From assembly GCA_011322625.1 (NCBI GenBank), contig DRMH01000113.1, positions 1-52,902 of the forward strand: a DNA stretch of 52,902 bases. The letters are read 5' to 3'. The DNA is from Thermosulfurimonas dismutans (lineage in GTDB: Bacteria; Desulfobacterota; Thermodesulfobacteria; Thermodesulfobacteriales; Thermodesulfobacteriaceae). The notes under the pieces were generated by a model. That model was not told the DNA's origin, searched no databases, and saw only the letters and a list, made by a program, of their open reading frames with translations. Of the stretch, positions 34,901 to 43,461 are shown in pieces (position 1 is the stretch's first letter; each line of letters opens with the position of its first letter). The position numbers were made by a program, and so were the translations under genes.

Positions 34901-35450
34901 CGCGGTGACCCCTTACACGGTCTCCAATCTCGCCCAGGCGCCGGAGGGGCGAAAGATCTATCTGGGAGCGGCCCTGGGAACGATAAAGCTTCGTACCACC
35001 CGCCGGGGCGAACGGATGGCCCTGATCCAGCTGGAGGACGGGGAATCCGTGGTGGAAGCGGTGGTCTTTCCCGAGGCCTATCGCCGGGCCGCGGAGATAC
35101 TGGAGGAGGGACGCCTGGTCCTGGTGCGGGGCACGGTGGAAAAGGAGGAGGGAGGGGTGCGCATCCTGGCCGAGGACATCCGTCCCCTGGACGAGGCCCC
35201 CAAGCTCCTCAAGGGGCGGGTCCTCCTGCGGCTGCGGGCCGAGGGGCTTCCGGCCCGCGATTTTCAGGCCCTGCGCGATCTTCTATCCTCCAGCCCGGGA
35301 AGCTGTGAGGTCAACCTGGAGCTGATCTTTCCGGAAGGTGAGGTCCGGGTGGATCTCAACGGCAGCCTGCGCATCGCCCTCCAGCCGGAATTGATTCGCG
35401 AAACCCGTCGTTTCCTGGGAGACCGCCTCCTGGGCTTCCGGCTGGAATAG
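31989..35450 (+). CDS. dnaE: DNA polymerase III alpha subunit
   Basis: This is the replicative polymerase. With the GTG at 31989 (after TGAGGT) the protein has 1153 residues and begins [18 protein letters not shown], like other DnaE proteins; the open frame runs 144 nt further upstream without family sequence. Domains: PHP (1-280) with HLHLH, TDHGN, CEFY and NDCHF; the Pol beta-like palm with [10 protein letters not shown] and PDIDVDF (Asp407, Asp409, Asp411); fingers, the tandem HhH region ('[27 protein letters not shown]'), and a C-terminal OB fold (about 960-1050). The PHP metal residues look intact, so it may have its own proofreading activity. No PolC is seen. Confidence 0.96.
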   Translation: [1153 protein letters not shown]

Positions 35451-35464
35451 AATCGGCCCCTGAT

Positions 35465-37555
35465 TTAGCCGGTGTACTCCGAAAGATCGAGCTCCGAAAG
35501 ATCGGCCACGCGCAGGAAAAGCCGGGCCAGGGATTGAAGCAGGGCCAGACGGTTCTCCCTCAGGGCCTGATCCTCCACCATGACAAAGACCCGATCGAAG
35601 AAGCGATCGATGGGTTCCTTAAGGGTGGTGAAGGCCCGCAGGGCCGCCTCATAACGCCGCTCGGAAAGCAGCGGCTCGACCTCCTCTTTCACCCGGAGAT
35701 AGGCCTCCCAGAGGATCTTTTCCTCGGGCTCTCCGAAAAGATCCTCCCGCACCTGATAATTCTGCTCCAGCTTCTTTACCATATTCATGACCCGCTTGAA
35801 GGCCACGGCCAGGGCCGCAAAATCCGGGCTTTCCCGCACCGCATGGAGGGCCGAGAGCCGGGCCAGGGCCTCGGTGGGGTCATCGGCCCCCACCCTGAGC
35901 ACCGCACGAACCTCATCCTGGGGGAACCCCATGGCCACAAGCTCCCCCTCCAGTCGGCGCCGAACGAACCCCAGGATCTCCTCGAGCACCTCCTCCTTGT
36001 CCTCCCGGAAGAAACCCTGCCTTTCCAGAAGCCAGAGCACAAAGGTGAAAAGATCCCGCAGGGAGAGTTCCAGACCATGGCGTAACACCGTGCGCAGGAG
36101 ACCGTAGGCCGCCCTCCGCAGACCGTAGGGATCCGAGGCCCCGGTGGGCCTTTCCCCCACGGCGAAAAACGCCCCCACGGTATCGGCCTTATCCGCCACG
36201 GAGAGCACGATCCCCACCGGGGTCTCGGCCACCCGCTCCTCGGCCCCCCGGGGAAGATATTGTTCCAGAAGGGCTTCCGCCACCTCCGGGGGTTCCCCGT
36301 CCTTCAGGGCGTAAATACGTCCCATCTCCCCCTGAAGGGTGGGGAACTCCCCCACCACCTCGGTAACCAGATCGGCCTTGGATAGTTCCGCGGCGCGCTG
36401 GGCCAGCTCCTTCTTCTCCGGGAACCAGAGCCCGGCCAGATACCCGCAAAGGGAGCGCAATCTCTCGGTCTTGTCCGCCAGGGTCCCCAGGCGGGTATGA
36501 TAGACCACCCCCGAGAGTTCCTGCACCCTTTCGGCCAGAGGAACCTCCAGATCCCGCTGCCAGTAAAACCGGGCATCCTCCAGCCGGGCCTTCAGTACCC
36601 GTTCGTGCCCTTCGCGAAGGATCTCCGGATGACGCGGCCGATTATTGTTCACCGCCACGAACACCGGAAGCAAACGCCCCTCGGCATCCCGCACCGCGAA
36701 ATAACGCTGATGTTCCCGCATGGCGGTAACAATGAGGGCCTCGGGGAGTTCCAGATACTCCCGAGGGAATCTACCGGCCAGAGCAAAGGGATACTCCACC
36801 AGATGCGCGTTTTCGCGCAGCAGATCCTCGTCCTCCTCGGGGAACCCTCCGGCCTCCCGGGCGGCCTTAAGGACCTCCTCCCGGGTGCGGGAGACCCTCT
36901 CCTCGGGATCCACCAGCACATAAGCCCGGTGAAGGATATCCCGGTATGCGCGGGGATGCCCTATCTCCAGGGGCTGCGGGGCCAGGAAACGATGCCCCCG
37001 GGTGAGACGACCGGCCTTTACCCCGGCCACCTCCAGGGGAATAGTCTCCTCGCCGTAGAGGACCACCAGCCAACGGATGGGCCGGGCGAAGGCAAAATCC
37101 TGATCCCCCCAGCGCATACGCTTGGGAAAGGACAATCGTTTGAGGAGTTCGGTGAGGATTTCCGGAAGGATCTCCCGGGTGGCCCGCCCGGGTATCTTTC
37201 TTTCCACAAAGAGATACTCCCCCCGCGGGGTCTTTTTGATCCGGATCTCGGAAAGATCCACCCCCTGTTTACGGGCGAACCCCAGGGCCGCGGGGGTGGG
37301 TTTGCCCTCCGGATCGAAGGCTATCCGCCGGGGAGGCCCCTGGATCTCCTCCACCCGGTCGGGCTGGCGTTCGGAAAGCCCGGCCACCAAGAGCGTGAGC
37401 CGGCGCGGGGTGCCCAGGGTCCGGATCTCCTCGAAGGTGAGGTCGGCCTCCCGAAAAGCCCTCTCCGCCTCCTCGGCCAGGGACCTGAGCGCCGGTTCGA
37501 TAAAACGCGCCGGAAGTTCCTCGCAACCCACCTCAAAAAGAAGATCCCTCGCCAT
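35465..37555 (-). CDS. glyS: Glycyl-tRNA synthetase beta subunit
   Basis: This is the tRNA-binding subunit of the bacterial-type two-subunit GlyRS. The 696 residues start MARDLLFEVGCEELPARFIEPAL, the canonical GlyS opening, after GGGAGGAGGGA. The frame extends 33 nt upstream, but that stretch contains the ribosome site. An HD-like domain is marked by 'MREHQRYFAV' and 'EFPTLQGEMGRIYA', and the C-terminal DALR anticodon-binding region is present. It lies 82 nt after glyQ, in the same transcript. Confidence 0.97.
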   Translation of the reverse strand: MARDLLFEVGCEELPARFIEPALRSLAEEAERAFREADLTFEEIRTLGTPRRLTLLVAGLSERQPDRVEEIQGPPRRIAFDPEGKPTPAALGFARKQGVDLSEIRIKKTPRGEYLFVERKIPGRATREILPEILTELLKRLSFPKRMRWGDQDFAFARPIRWLVVLYGEETIPLEVAGVKAGRLTRGHRFLAPQPLEIGHPRAYRDILHRAYVLVDPEERVSRTREEVLKAAREAGGFPEEDEDLLRENAHLVEYPFALAGRFPREYLELPEALIVTAMREHQRYFAVRDAEGRLLPVFVAVNNNRPRHPEILREGHERVLKARLEDARFYWQRDLEVPLAERVQELSGVVYHTRLGTLADKTERLRSLCGYLAGLWFPEKKELAQRAAELSKADLVTEVVGEFPTLQGEMGRIYALKDGEPPEVAEALLEQYLPRGAEERVAETPVGIVLSVADKADTVGAFFAVGERPTGASDPYGLRRAAYGLLRTVLRHGLELSLRDLFTFVLWLLERQGFFREDKEEVLEEILGFVRRRLEGELVAMGFPQDEVRAVLRVGADDPTEALARLSALHAVRESPDFAALAVAFKRVMNMVKKLEQNYQVREDLFGEPEEKILWEAYLRVKEEVEPLLSERRYEAALRAFTTLKEPIDRFFDRVFVMVEDQALRENRLALLQSLARLFLRVADLSELDLSEYTG

Positions 37556-37637
37556 TCCCTCCTCCCCTAGGCCTCTCTCTTCAACCATCGGTCTTCCCTT
37601 TTCCTCCCCGCGGCACGCTCCTTATCCGGAATAGAGT

Positions 37638-38480
37638 TCACCTCTGTTGCCTGAGCCAGGCCTCGGCGCTGCGCTTGGCCAGCGCCCGGACCCGGGCGAT
37701 GTAGGTGGTGCGCTCGGCCACGGAAATGGCCCCCCGGGCATCGAGCAGATTAAAGATATGGGAACACTTGATGGTACAGTCGTAGCCCGGAAGGGCCAGC
37801 CCCAGTTCCAGGAGACGCAACCCCTCCCTCTCGTAACGGTCGAAGAGTTCCCGCAACATGGCGGTATCGGCTTCCTCAAAGTTATAGATGGAATATTCCA
37901 CCTCGGACCGATGGTAGAGGTCCCCGTAGGTGAAACGTTCGTTCCAGCGCAGATCAAAGACATTGTCCACCTTCTGGAGAAACATGGCCAGGCGCTCCAG
38001 ACCGTAGGTGATCTCCACCGTCACCGGGCGACACTCGAACCCTCCCACCTGCTGAAAATAGGTAAACTGGGTGATCTCCATCCCGTCGAGCCAGACCTCC
38101 CAGCCGAGCCCCCAGGCCCCCAGGGTGGGACTCTCCCAGTCGTCCTCCACGAAACGGATGTCGTGGTCCGCGGGATCTATGCCCAGGGCGGAGAGGCTCT
38201 CCAGATAGATCTCCTGGATATCCTCCGGGGAGGGCTTGATCACCACCTGATACTGGAAGTAATGCTGAAGGCGATTGGGATTTTCCCCGTAGCGGCCGTC
38301 GGTGGGCCTGCGACAGGGTTCGGGATAGGCCGCGGCCCAGGGTTCCGGCCCCAGGGCCCGGAGAAAGGTGGCCCAGTGAAAGGTGCCGGCTCCTACCTCC
38401 ATGTCGTAGGGTTGAAGGACCAGACAACCCTTCTCCGCCCAGAAGGCATTGAGCCTGGCGATCAGATCCTGAAAGTACAT
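37638..38480 (-). CDS. glyQ: Glycyl-tRNA synthetase alpha subunit
   Basis: This is the catalytic subunit of GlyRS, a class II synthetase core that makes glycyl-AMP. The 280 residues start [19 protein letters not shown] and carry [53 protein letters not shown] and '[14 protein letters not shown]'. I chose the ATG at 38480 because GCGGAGGAAGAGG precedes it. The frame continues 171 nt upstream through the divergent promoter region without family sequence. A synthetase of this type, rather than the single-chain form, is common in Gram-negative and deep-branching bacteria. Confidence 0.97.
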   Translation of the reverse strand: MYFQDLIARLNAFWAEKGCLVLQPYDMEVGAGTFHWATFLRALGPEPWAAAYPEPCRRPTDGRYGENPNRLQHYFQYQVVIKPSPEDIQEIYLESLSALGIDPADHDIRFVEDDWESPTLGAWGLGWEVWLDGMEITQFTYFQQVGGFECRPVTVEITYGLERLAMFLQKVDNVFDLRWNERFTYGDLYHRSEVEYSIYNFEEADTAMLRELFDRYEREGLRLLELGLALPGYDCTIKCSHIFNLLDARGAISVAERTTYIARVRALAKRSAEAWLRQQR

Positions 38481-38620
38481 CCTCTTCCTCCGCGTTTTAA
38501 CCGAGAACCATACTATTTTCCATGTTTTTGAAAATTTCTCAAGCTCTCCTTCGGCCCTTACGCTCCGAAAATGGATCCCTCCGGGGAAGACCCGCCCCTC
38601 GGAAATCCCGTCGGAGCTAT

Positions 38621-38626
38621 TATAAT
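38621..38626 (+). promoter_or_regulatory. -10 box of the trmJ-like gene
   Basis: A perfect TATAAT would start transcription at about 38633, 2 nt before the ATG at 38635. The -35 region is poor. Confidence 0.4.
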
Positions 38627-38634
38627 CCTCGGTG

Positions 38635-39417
38635 ATGCAGGTCCGAATCAAGACCCGAAGGCTTCGAACCCGGCTGGAAAACCTGGCCGTGGTGCTGGTG
38701 GAGACCCTCTATCCGGAGAACATCGGTTCCGCAGCCCGGGCCTGTGCCAATTTCGGGGTGTCGCAGCTCATCCTGGTGCGTCCCCGGGATCTTAATCCCG
38801 AAAAGATGCGGGCCATGGCCACCAGAAGCGGACTCCCCGTCCTGGAGGGGATGAAGATCTATGATGATCTGGTCTCCGCGCTCTCGGATTTCAACTATGT
38901 GGTGGGGACCACCGCCCGGCTGGGAAAACAGCGCAAGGTCCACGAGACCATCCGCGAGATCGTGCCTCGCCTGGTGGATCTCTCCCAGGAAAACCGCATC
39001 GCTTTCCTTTTCGGAAACGAGAAATGGGGGCTCACCAACGAGGACCTCTATCACTGCCACACCGTGGTCACCATCCCCACCACCGAGGCGGCCAGCCTCA
39101 ATGTGGCCCAGGCGGTGGTCATCGTACTCTATGAAATGTTCTGCGCCTCCGCGGAGGTGGAACTCCCCAAGCCCCGTCTGGCCACGGTAAAGGAGCTGGA
39201 GATCATGTACGAGATCCTCCGCGAGACCCTGAAGCGTATCGACTATATCCCCCACCAAAACGAGACCCTGTGGATGACCACCGTAAGACGCTTCCTCTCC
39301 CGTCTGGACCTCACCGCCCAGGAGGTAAGGGTCATCCAGGGTTTCTGCAAACAGCTCCTCTGGGCCCTGGAGAACCGGGGAAAAGCCCGGCCTCCGGCCG
39401 AGAAAACCCCTTCTTGA
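38635..39417 (+). CDS. SPOUT RNA 2'-O-methyltransferase, TrmJ-like
   Basis: TrmJ methylates the ribose of nucleotide 32 in tRNAs. The 260 residues contain the SPOUT knot with [22 protein letters not shown] at the N-terminus, [14 protein letters not shown] and the SAM-binding [19 protein letters not shown]-terminal helical region ending in '[11 protein letters not shown]' is typical of TrmJ rather than the shorter TrmL. A GTG one codon earlier is possible. No ribosome site precedes the start, which is consistent with a leaderless message from the TATAAT box. Other 2'-O-methyltransferase targets cannot be excluded. Confidence 0.85.
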   Translation: MQVRIKTRRLRTRLENLAVVLVETLYPENIGSAARACANFGVSQLILVRPRDLNPEKMRAMATRSGLPVLEGMKIYDDLVSALSDFNYVVGTTARLGKQRKVHETIREIVPRLVDLSQENRIAFLFGNEKWGLTNEDLYHCHTVVTIPTTEAASLNVAQAVVIVLYEMFCASAEVELPKPRLATVKELEIMYEILRETLKRIDYIPHQNETLWMTTVRRFLSRLDLTAQEVRVIQGFCKQLLWALENRGKARPPAEKTPS

Positions 39418-39442
39418 CAGAAAGGGCCGCATTCTTTAGCCT
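39414..39442 (+). promoter_or_regulatory. Candidate promoter of the 145-residue membrane protein
   Basis: A perfect TTGACA (39414-39419, overlapping the trmJ stop), a 17-nt spacer and TAGCCT (39437-39442) give a start near 39449, just before the AGGGGG ribosome site. Confidence 0.35.
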
Positions 39443-39458
39443 CCCATAGGGGGCAAAA

Positions 39459-39896
39459 ATGCGAAAAAAGGATCCCTGGCTCCGTCTCCATCTAAAAGTC
39501 TGGGGGCTCTCCGGGGTCGTGGCGTTAGTCCTTTATGCCGCCATATTTCTCATCCCGTGGGGTACGCCCCTTTTCCGGGTGGGATGCGGGGCCTGGATGG
39601 TATTTGTGATCGCCCTGGCCTTTTTTCATCTCTATTCCGGAGAACATCGCGAATACAGCCCCCACACCACCTTTGAAAAGGCCCAGGTCCGGAGGGCCAT
39701 TCTGGTCAGTTTCCTCTTTATCTTCTTTGCCCTTCTCGGAATCGGAGACGAGATCCGTCTCACGCCCGATACCCTCCTCGCCCGCCTCCTTTCCCATTTT
39801 GACCTCTATTTACTGGTAATTCTGGGCTTCTATTTCGGGGGCAAGGCCCTGCGGGAGGGTATCCGGGCCTGGAGGGAGTCCTCCCGCACGCCCTGA
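39459..39896 (+). CDS. Small integral membrane protein, unknown function
   Basis: The protein has 145 residues with four predicted helices (about 15-34, 41-60, 80-96 and 113-128) and a basic N-terminus (MRKKDPWLRLHLK). The loop 'YSGEHREYSPHTTFEKAQVRR' between helices 2 and 3 is probably cytoplasmic. The family is not recognised and there is no catalytic motif. AGGGGG lies 5-10 nt upstream of the ATG. It sits between the trmJ-like gene and a hydrolase with no obvious functional link. Confidence 0.6.
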   Translation: MRKKDPWLRLHLKVWGLSGVVALVLYAAIFLIPWGTPLFRVGCGAWMVFVIALAFFHLYSGEHREYSPHTTFEKAQVRRAILVSFLFIFFALLGIGDEIRLTPDTLLARLLSHFDLYLLVILGFYFGGKALREGIRAWRESSRTP

Positions 39897-39908
39897 AGCC
39901 GGATGATC

Positions 39909-39937
39909 CTGGAAAAACACCGAATCGGACCTAAATT
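39909..39937 (+). promoter_or_regulatory. Candidate promoter of the MBL-fold gene, leaderless
   Basis: CTGGAA (39909-39914), a 17-nt spacer and TAAATT (39932-39937) predict transcription starting exactly at the A of the ATG at 39944. There is no ribosome site. Confidence 0.4.
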
Positions 39938-39943
39938 CTAGGT

Positions 39944-40705
39944 ATGGCCCGGATAAAGTTTCTGGGCACCGCCGGGGCCCGCTACGTGGTGGCCCGACAG
40001 CTCCGGGCCTCGGGAGGGGTGTATGTAGAGGACGCCGGGACCCGTCTCCTTCTGGATCCCGGCCCCGGAACCCTGGTCTATATGGCCCGCGAGAAACTCC
40101 GTCCGGAAAAACTTCACGGCCTCATCGTCACCCATGTCCACCTGGACCACTCCGCGGACCTCAATATCCTGGTGGATGCCATGACTGAGGGCGGCCTCAA
40201 ACGGCGGGGAAAGGTTTTTCTGCCCCGGGAGGGCCTTTACGGAGAAAACGCCATCCTGCTCCCCTATCTGCGCCCCTATACCGAAGAGATCCAGATCCTG
40301 GTACCTCAACAGGAATATCGTCTGGGGGATCTGGTCTTCCGCACCTCGGTGCGACACCATCACCCTGCCGAAACCTACGGAATCATCCTGGAACTTTCCG
40401 GAAAGAGGGTGGGGTTCGTGGTGGACACCCTCTATTTTCCGGGGCTGCTTGAAAGTTATAGGGGCTGTCAGATTCTGATCCTTAATGTGGTGCGCTATAA
40501 ACCCCATCCCTCGCCCCAGGTCCAGCACCTCTGTGTGGCCAACGTGAAGGAGATCCTGGAAAAACTGCGGCCGGAAAAGGCGGTGCTTACCCATTTCGGA
40601 ATGACCATGATCCGGGCCAATCCCAAACAGGTGGCCCAGAAACTCTCCCGGGAGACCGGCGTGCCGGTTACCGCCGCCTGGGACGGTATGGAACTCGAGA
40701 TCTAG
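39944..40705 (+). CDS. Metallo-beta-lactamase-fold hydrolase (RNase Z-like group)
   Basis: The protein has 253 residues. It opens with [12 protein letters not shown], a strand-turn common in RNase Z/ElaC-like proteins, and has the metal motif [10 protein letters not shown] (His64, His66, Asp68, His69). Further ligands are likely in SVRHHHP, VVDT and LTHFGM. The long exosite arm of true tRNase Z is not visible, so a nuclease or phosphodiesterase role is uncertain. The stop overlaps the convergent hslU stop by 4 nt. Confidence 0.75.
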   Translation: MARIKFLGTAGARYVVARQLRASGGVYVEDAGTRLLLDPGPGTLVYMAREKLRPEKLHGLIVTHVHLDHSADLNILVDAMTEGGLKRRGKVFLPREGLYGENAILLPYLRPYTEEIQILVPQQEYRLGDLVFRTSVRHHHPAETYGIILELSGKRVGFVVDTLYFPGLLESYRGCQILILNVVRYKPHPSPQVQHLCVANVKEILEKLRPEKAVLTHFGMTMIRANPKQVAQKLSRETGVPVTAAWDGMELEI

Positions 40706-42021
40706 AGGATAAAACGGGAAAGATCCAGATCGGTGGCGATATCCGCCAGCTTTTCCCGCACATAGGCCCCGTTAATTACCACCCGGGTGGGAGCGATATC
40801 CGGGGCGCTAAAGGAGATCTCCTCCAGGAGTTTTTCCATAACCGTGTAAAGCCTGCGGGCCCCGATGTTCTCGGTGCGTTCATTGACCTCGTAGGCGATG
40901 CGGGCGATCTCCCGAAGACCATCCTCGGTAAACTCCAGCTCCACCCCCTCGGTGGAAAGAAGGGCCTGATACTGCTTAACCAGCGCGTTCTCCGGCTCGG
41001 TGAGGATGCGTACAAAGTCCTCCTGGGTAAGGGGTTTGAGTTCCACCCGGATGGGGAAACGCCCCTGCAGTTCGGGGATGAGGTCCGAGGGTTTGGCCAC
41101 GTGGAAGGCCCCGCTGGCAATAAAGAGGATATGATCCGTGCGCACCATCCCGTAGCGGGTATTCACCGTGGTGCCCTCCACGATGGGGAGAAGATCCCGC
41201 TGGACCCCCTCCCGCGACACATCCGGACCGTGGCCCTCGCCCCGACTGGCGATCTTATCGATCTCATCGATGAAGATGATCCCGCTGGTTTCGGTCCGGT
41301 GGATGGCCTCCCGGGTGACCTTTTCCATATCGATGAGTTTTTCCGCCTCGGTCTTGGTAAGGATCTCCAGCGCCTCCCGGACCTTTACCCGGCGGCGTTT
41401 TTGCTTGCGGGGAAAGAGGCTGGTCATCATCTCCCGCAACTGCTGTTCGATCTCTTCCAGGCCGGTGGCGGCAAATACCTCCACCATGGGGGCCGGGGGA
41501 CGGGTCTCCACATCCAGTTCCACGTAGCGTTCGTCCAGGACCCCGTCTCTCAGCATCCGCCGGAATTTCTCCCGGGTTTCGCTGTCTCCCTCCGGACGCT
41601 GAGGGGTTACCGGGATCAGAAGATCCAGGAGCCTTTCCTCGGCCAGTTTCCGGGCCCGTTCCCGGACCCGTTCCTCTTCCTCGGCCCGGACCATCTGCAC
41701 GGCGATATGAGTGAGATCCCGGACCATGGACTCCACGTCCCGCCCCACATAACCTACCTCGGTAAACTTGGTGGCCTCCACCTTCAGGAAAGGGGAACCG
41801 GAAAGCCGGGCCAGACGCCGGGCGATCTCGGTCTTCCCCACCCCGGTGGGACCGATCATGATGATGTTCTTGGGATAGATCTCGTCCCGCAGAGGAGGGG
41901 GCACCTGCTGCCGACGCCAGCGATTACGCAGGGCTATGGCCACGGCCTTCTTGGCCTCCTCCTGGCCTACGATATATTTGTCCAGTTCGGTGACAATCTC
42001 CCGGGGAGTAAGGTTCTTCAT
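40702..42021 (-). CDS. hslU: HslU (ClpY) unfoldase ATPase of the HslVU protease
   Basis: HslU is a AAA+ ring that unfolds proteins and feeds them to HslV. The 439 residues begin [26 protein letters not shown]. They contain Walker [10 protein letters not shown], the pore loop GYVGRD, an I domain (about 110-240), Walker [12 protein letters not shown], and the C-terminal tail DLSRFIL that inserts into HslV. GAGGAGCT precedes the ATG, which overlaps the hslV stop by 4 nt. All functional elements are present. Confidence 0.97.
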   Translation of the reverse strand: MKNLTPREIVTELDKYIVGQEEAKKAVAIALRNRWRRQQVPPPLRDEIYPKNIIMIGPTGVGKTEIARRLARLSGSPFLKVEATKFTEVGYVGRDVESMVRDLTHIAVQMVRAEEEERVRERARKLAEERLLDLLIPVTPQRPEGDSETREKFRRMLRDGVLDERYVELDVETRPPAPMVEVFAATGLEEIEQQLREMMTSLFPRKQKRRRVKVREALEILTKTEAEKLIDMEKVTREAIHRTETSGIIFIDEIDKIASRGEGHGPDVSREGVQRDLLPIVEGTTVNTRYGMVRTDHILFIASGAFHVAKPSDLIPELQGRFPIRVELKPLTQEDFVRILTEPENALVKQYQALLSTEGVELEFTEDGLREIARIAYEVNERTENIGARRLYTVMEKLLEEISFSAPDIAPTRVVINGAYVREKLADIATDLDLSRFIL

Positions 42022-42545
42022 AGCTCCTCAACCGTGATGTTTTGATTGGTATAGACGCAGATCTCGCCGGCGATACGCAGGGCCTCCTCGGCGATCTCCC
42101 GGGCGGAAAGGTCGGTATTCCGCAGAAGGGCCCGGGCCGCCGCCAGAGCCATGGGCCCTCCGGAACCTATGGCCAGGACCTCCTCGTCCGGCTCGATCAC
42201 ATCTCCGGCCCCGGAGATAAGGAGCATGCTCTGCCGGTCGCAGGCGATGAGCAGGGCCTCCAGTCGCCGGAGAAGCTTGTCCGTGCGCCAGTCCTTGGCC
42301 AGCTCCACCGCCGAACGCACCAGATGCCCGCTGTACAACTCCAGCTTCTTTTCCAGGCGCTCAAAAAGGGTCAGGGCATCGGCCGTGGAACCGGCGAAAC
42401 CCACCAGCACCTGCCCTTTGTAGAGCCGCCGCACCTTGCGGGCCCCGTGTTTGATGACCGTTTCACCTACGGTGACCTGCCCGTCCGCCGCAAGGACTAC
42501 CTTCCCCCTGCGTCGAACCGCCACTACCGTGGTTCCCTTAAACAT
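42018..42545 (-). CDS. hslV: HslV (ClpQ) peptidase subunit
   Basis: This is the proteasome-like threonine peptidase of HslVU. The 175 residues start [23 protein letters not shown]. The mature protein should begin at Thr5 after removal of a four-residue propeptide, as in some other bacteria with short propeptides. The later [15 protein letters not shown] and the metal-site region are typical. The frame extends 201 nt upstream into xerC without family sequence. It starts 4 nt after xerC ends. Confidence 0.96.
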   Translation of the reverse strand: MFKGTTVVAVRRRGKVVLAADGQVTVGETVIKHGARKVRRLYKGQVLVGFAGSTADALTLFERLEKKLELYSGHLVRSAVELAKDWRTDKLLRRLEALLIACDRQSMLLISGAGDVIEPDEEVLAIGSGGPMALAAARALLRNTDLSAREIAEEALRIAGEICVYTNQNITVEEL

Positions 42546-42549
42546 ACTG

Positions 42550-43461
42550 CTAATCCTTATCACACTGGGCCCTTTTAGCAAGGGCCCGGGGGTGGGCCTG
42601 ATCATAAACCCGGGCCAGACGGGAAAAATCCAGATGGGTGTAACGCTCGGTGGTGGTGAGACGGCTGTGCCCCAGCAATTCCTGAATACTTCGCAGATCC
42701 GCCCCGGACTCCAGAAGGTGCGTGGCAAAGGAGTGTCGCAGGGCATGGGGATGGACCTGGGAAAGCCCCACCCTGCGGGCCTGAGCTTTTACCAGACGCT
42801 GAAGACTCCGGGGGGAAAGAGGGCCGCCGCGGTGGTTGATCAGGAGATAATCGTGTTCCTGCCCCCGGGCCAGGAGCCAGGCCTCGCGCAGGGGAAGATA
42901 AGCGGCCAGGGCCTCCACCGCCTTGCGGGTCAGGGGCACCAGACGTTCCTTCCTCCCCTTGCCCCGAACCCTGAGTAGCCGTATCTCCAGATGGATCTGG
43001 GAAAGCCTTAAACCGCACAGCTCCGAGGCCCGAAGCCCCGAACCGTAAAGAAGCTCCAGGGCCACCCGATCCCGCAGGGACCAGAGATCCCGCCCCTGCT
43101 CCGCGCTCCGGAGCATGGCCAGGGCCTCGTCCACGGTGAGCACCCGGGGAAGATCCCGGGGCTGTTTAGGGCTCGCCAGCGCCAGGAGACGGGTCCGGCG
43201 CAGATACCCCCGCCGGAGGAGAAAACGATAAAAACTCTTCACCGCCGAAAGCTTGCGGGCCTGGGTGCGGGAGGAATTCCCCTTCCGCCGGAGATGAACC
43301 AGAAAACCCCGCAGGTCCAGAAGATCCACCTCCTCGAGAGGCTTCTGCACGAAGTCCAGAAAATCCCGTAAATCCCGCCGATAGGCCCGCAGGGTGTGCG
43401 GCGAATAGTCCCGTTCGGTGGCCAGATAATTCAGAAAACGCGCAAGATATTCCTCAGACAT
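42550..43461 (-). CDS. xerC: Tyrosine recombinase XerC-like
   Basis: XerC resolves chromosome dimers at dif. The 303 residues have an N-terminal SAM-like core-binding domain (1-95) and a catalytic domain with Arg144 ([10 protein letters not shown]), Lys168 ([11 protein letters not shown]), His239, Arg242 ([13 protein letters not shown]), His265 (LLGHSRLTT) and Tyr274. It is a housekeeping recombinase, not a phage integrase, since it lies in the conserved xerC-hslV-hslU order (codV-clpQ-clpY in Bacillus). It overlaps the histidine kinase end by 8 nt. Confidence 0.92.
   Translation of the reverse strand: MSEEYLARFLNYLATERDYSPHTLRAYRRDLRDFLDFVQKPLEEVDLLDLRGFLVHLRRKGNSSRTQARKLSAVKSFYRFLLRRGYLRRTRLLALASPKQPRDLPRVLTVDEALAMLRSAEQGRDLWSLRDRVALELLYGSGLRASELCGLRLSQIHLEIRLLRVRGKGRKERLVPLTRKAVEALAAYLPLREAWLLARGQEHDYLLINHRGGPLSPRSLQRLVKAQARRVGLSQVHPHALRHSFATHLLESGADLRSIQELLGHSRLTTTERYTHLDFSRLARVYDQAHPRALAKRAQCDKD

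Noticed and set aside
42550-43461. Tyrosine recombinase as a sign of a prophage or integrative element
   Set aside because: It lies in the conserved xerC-hslV-hslU cluster with no phage genes, att repeats or composition shift around it.
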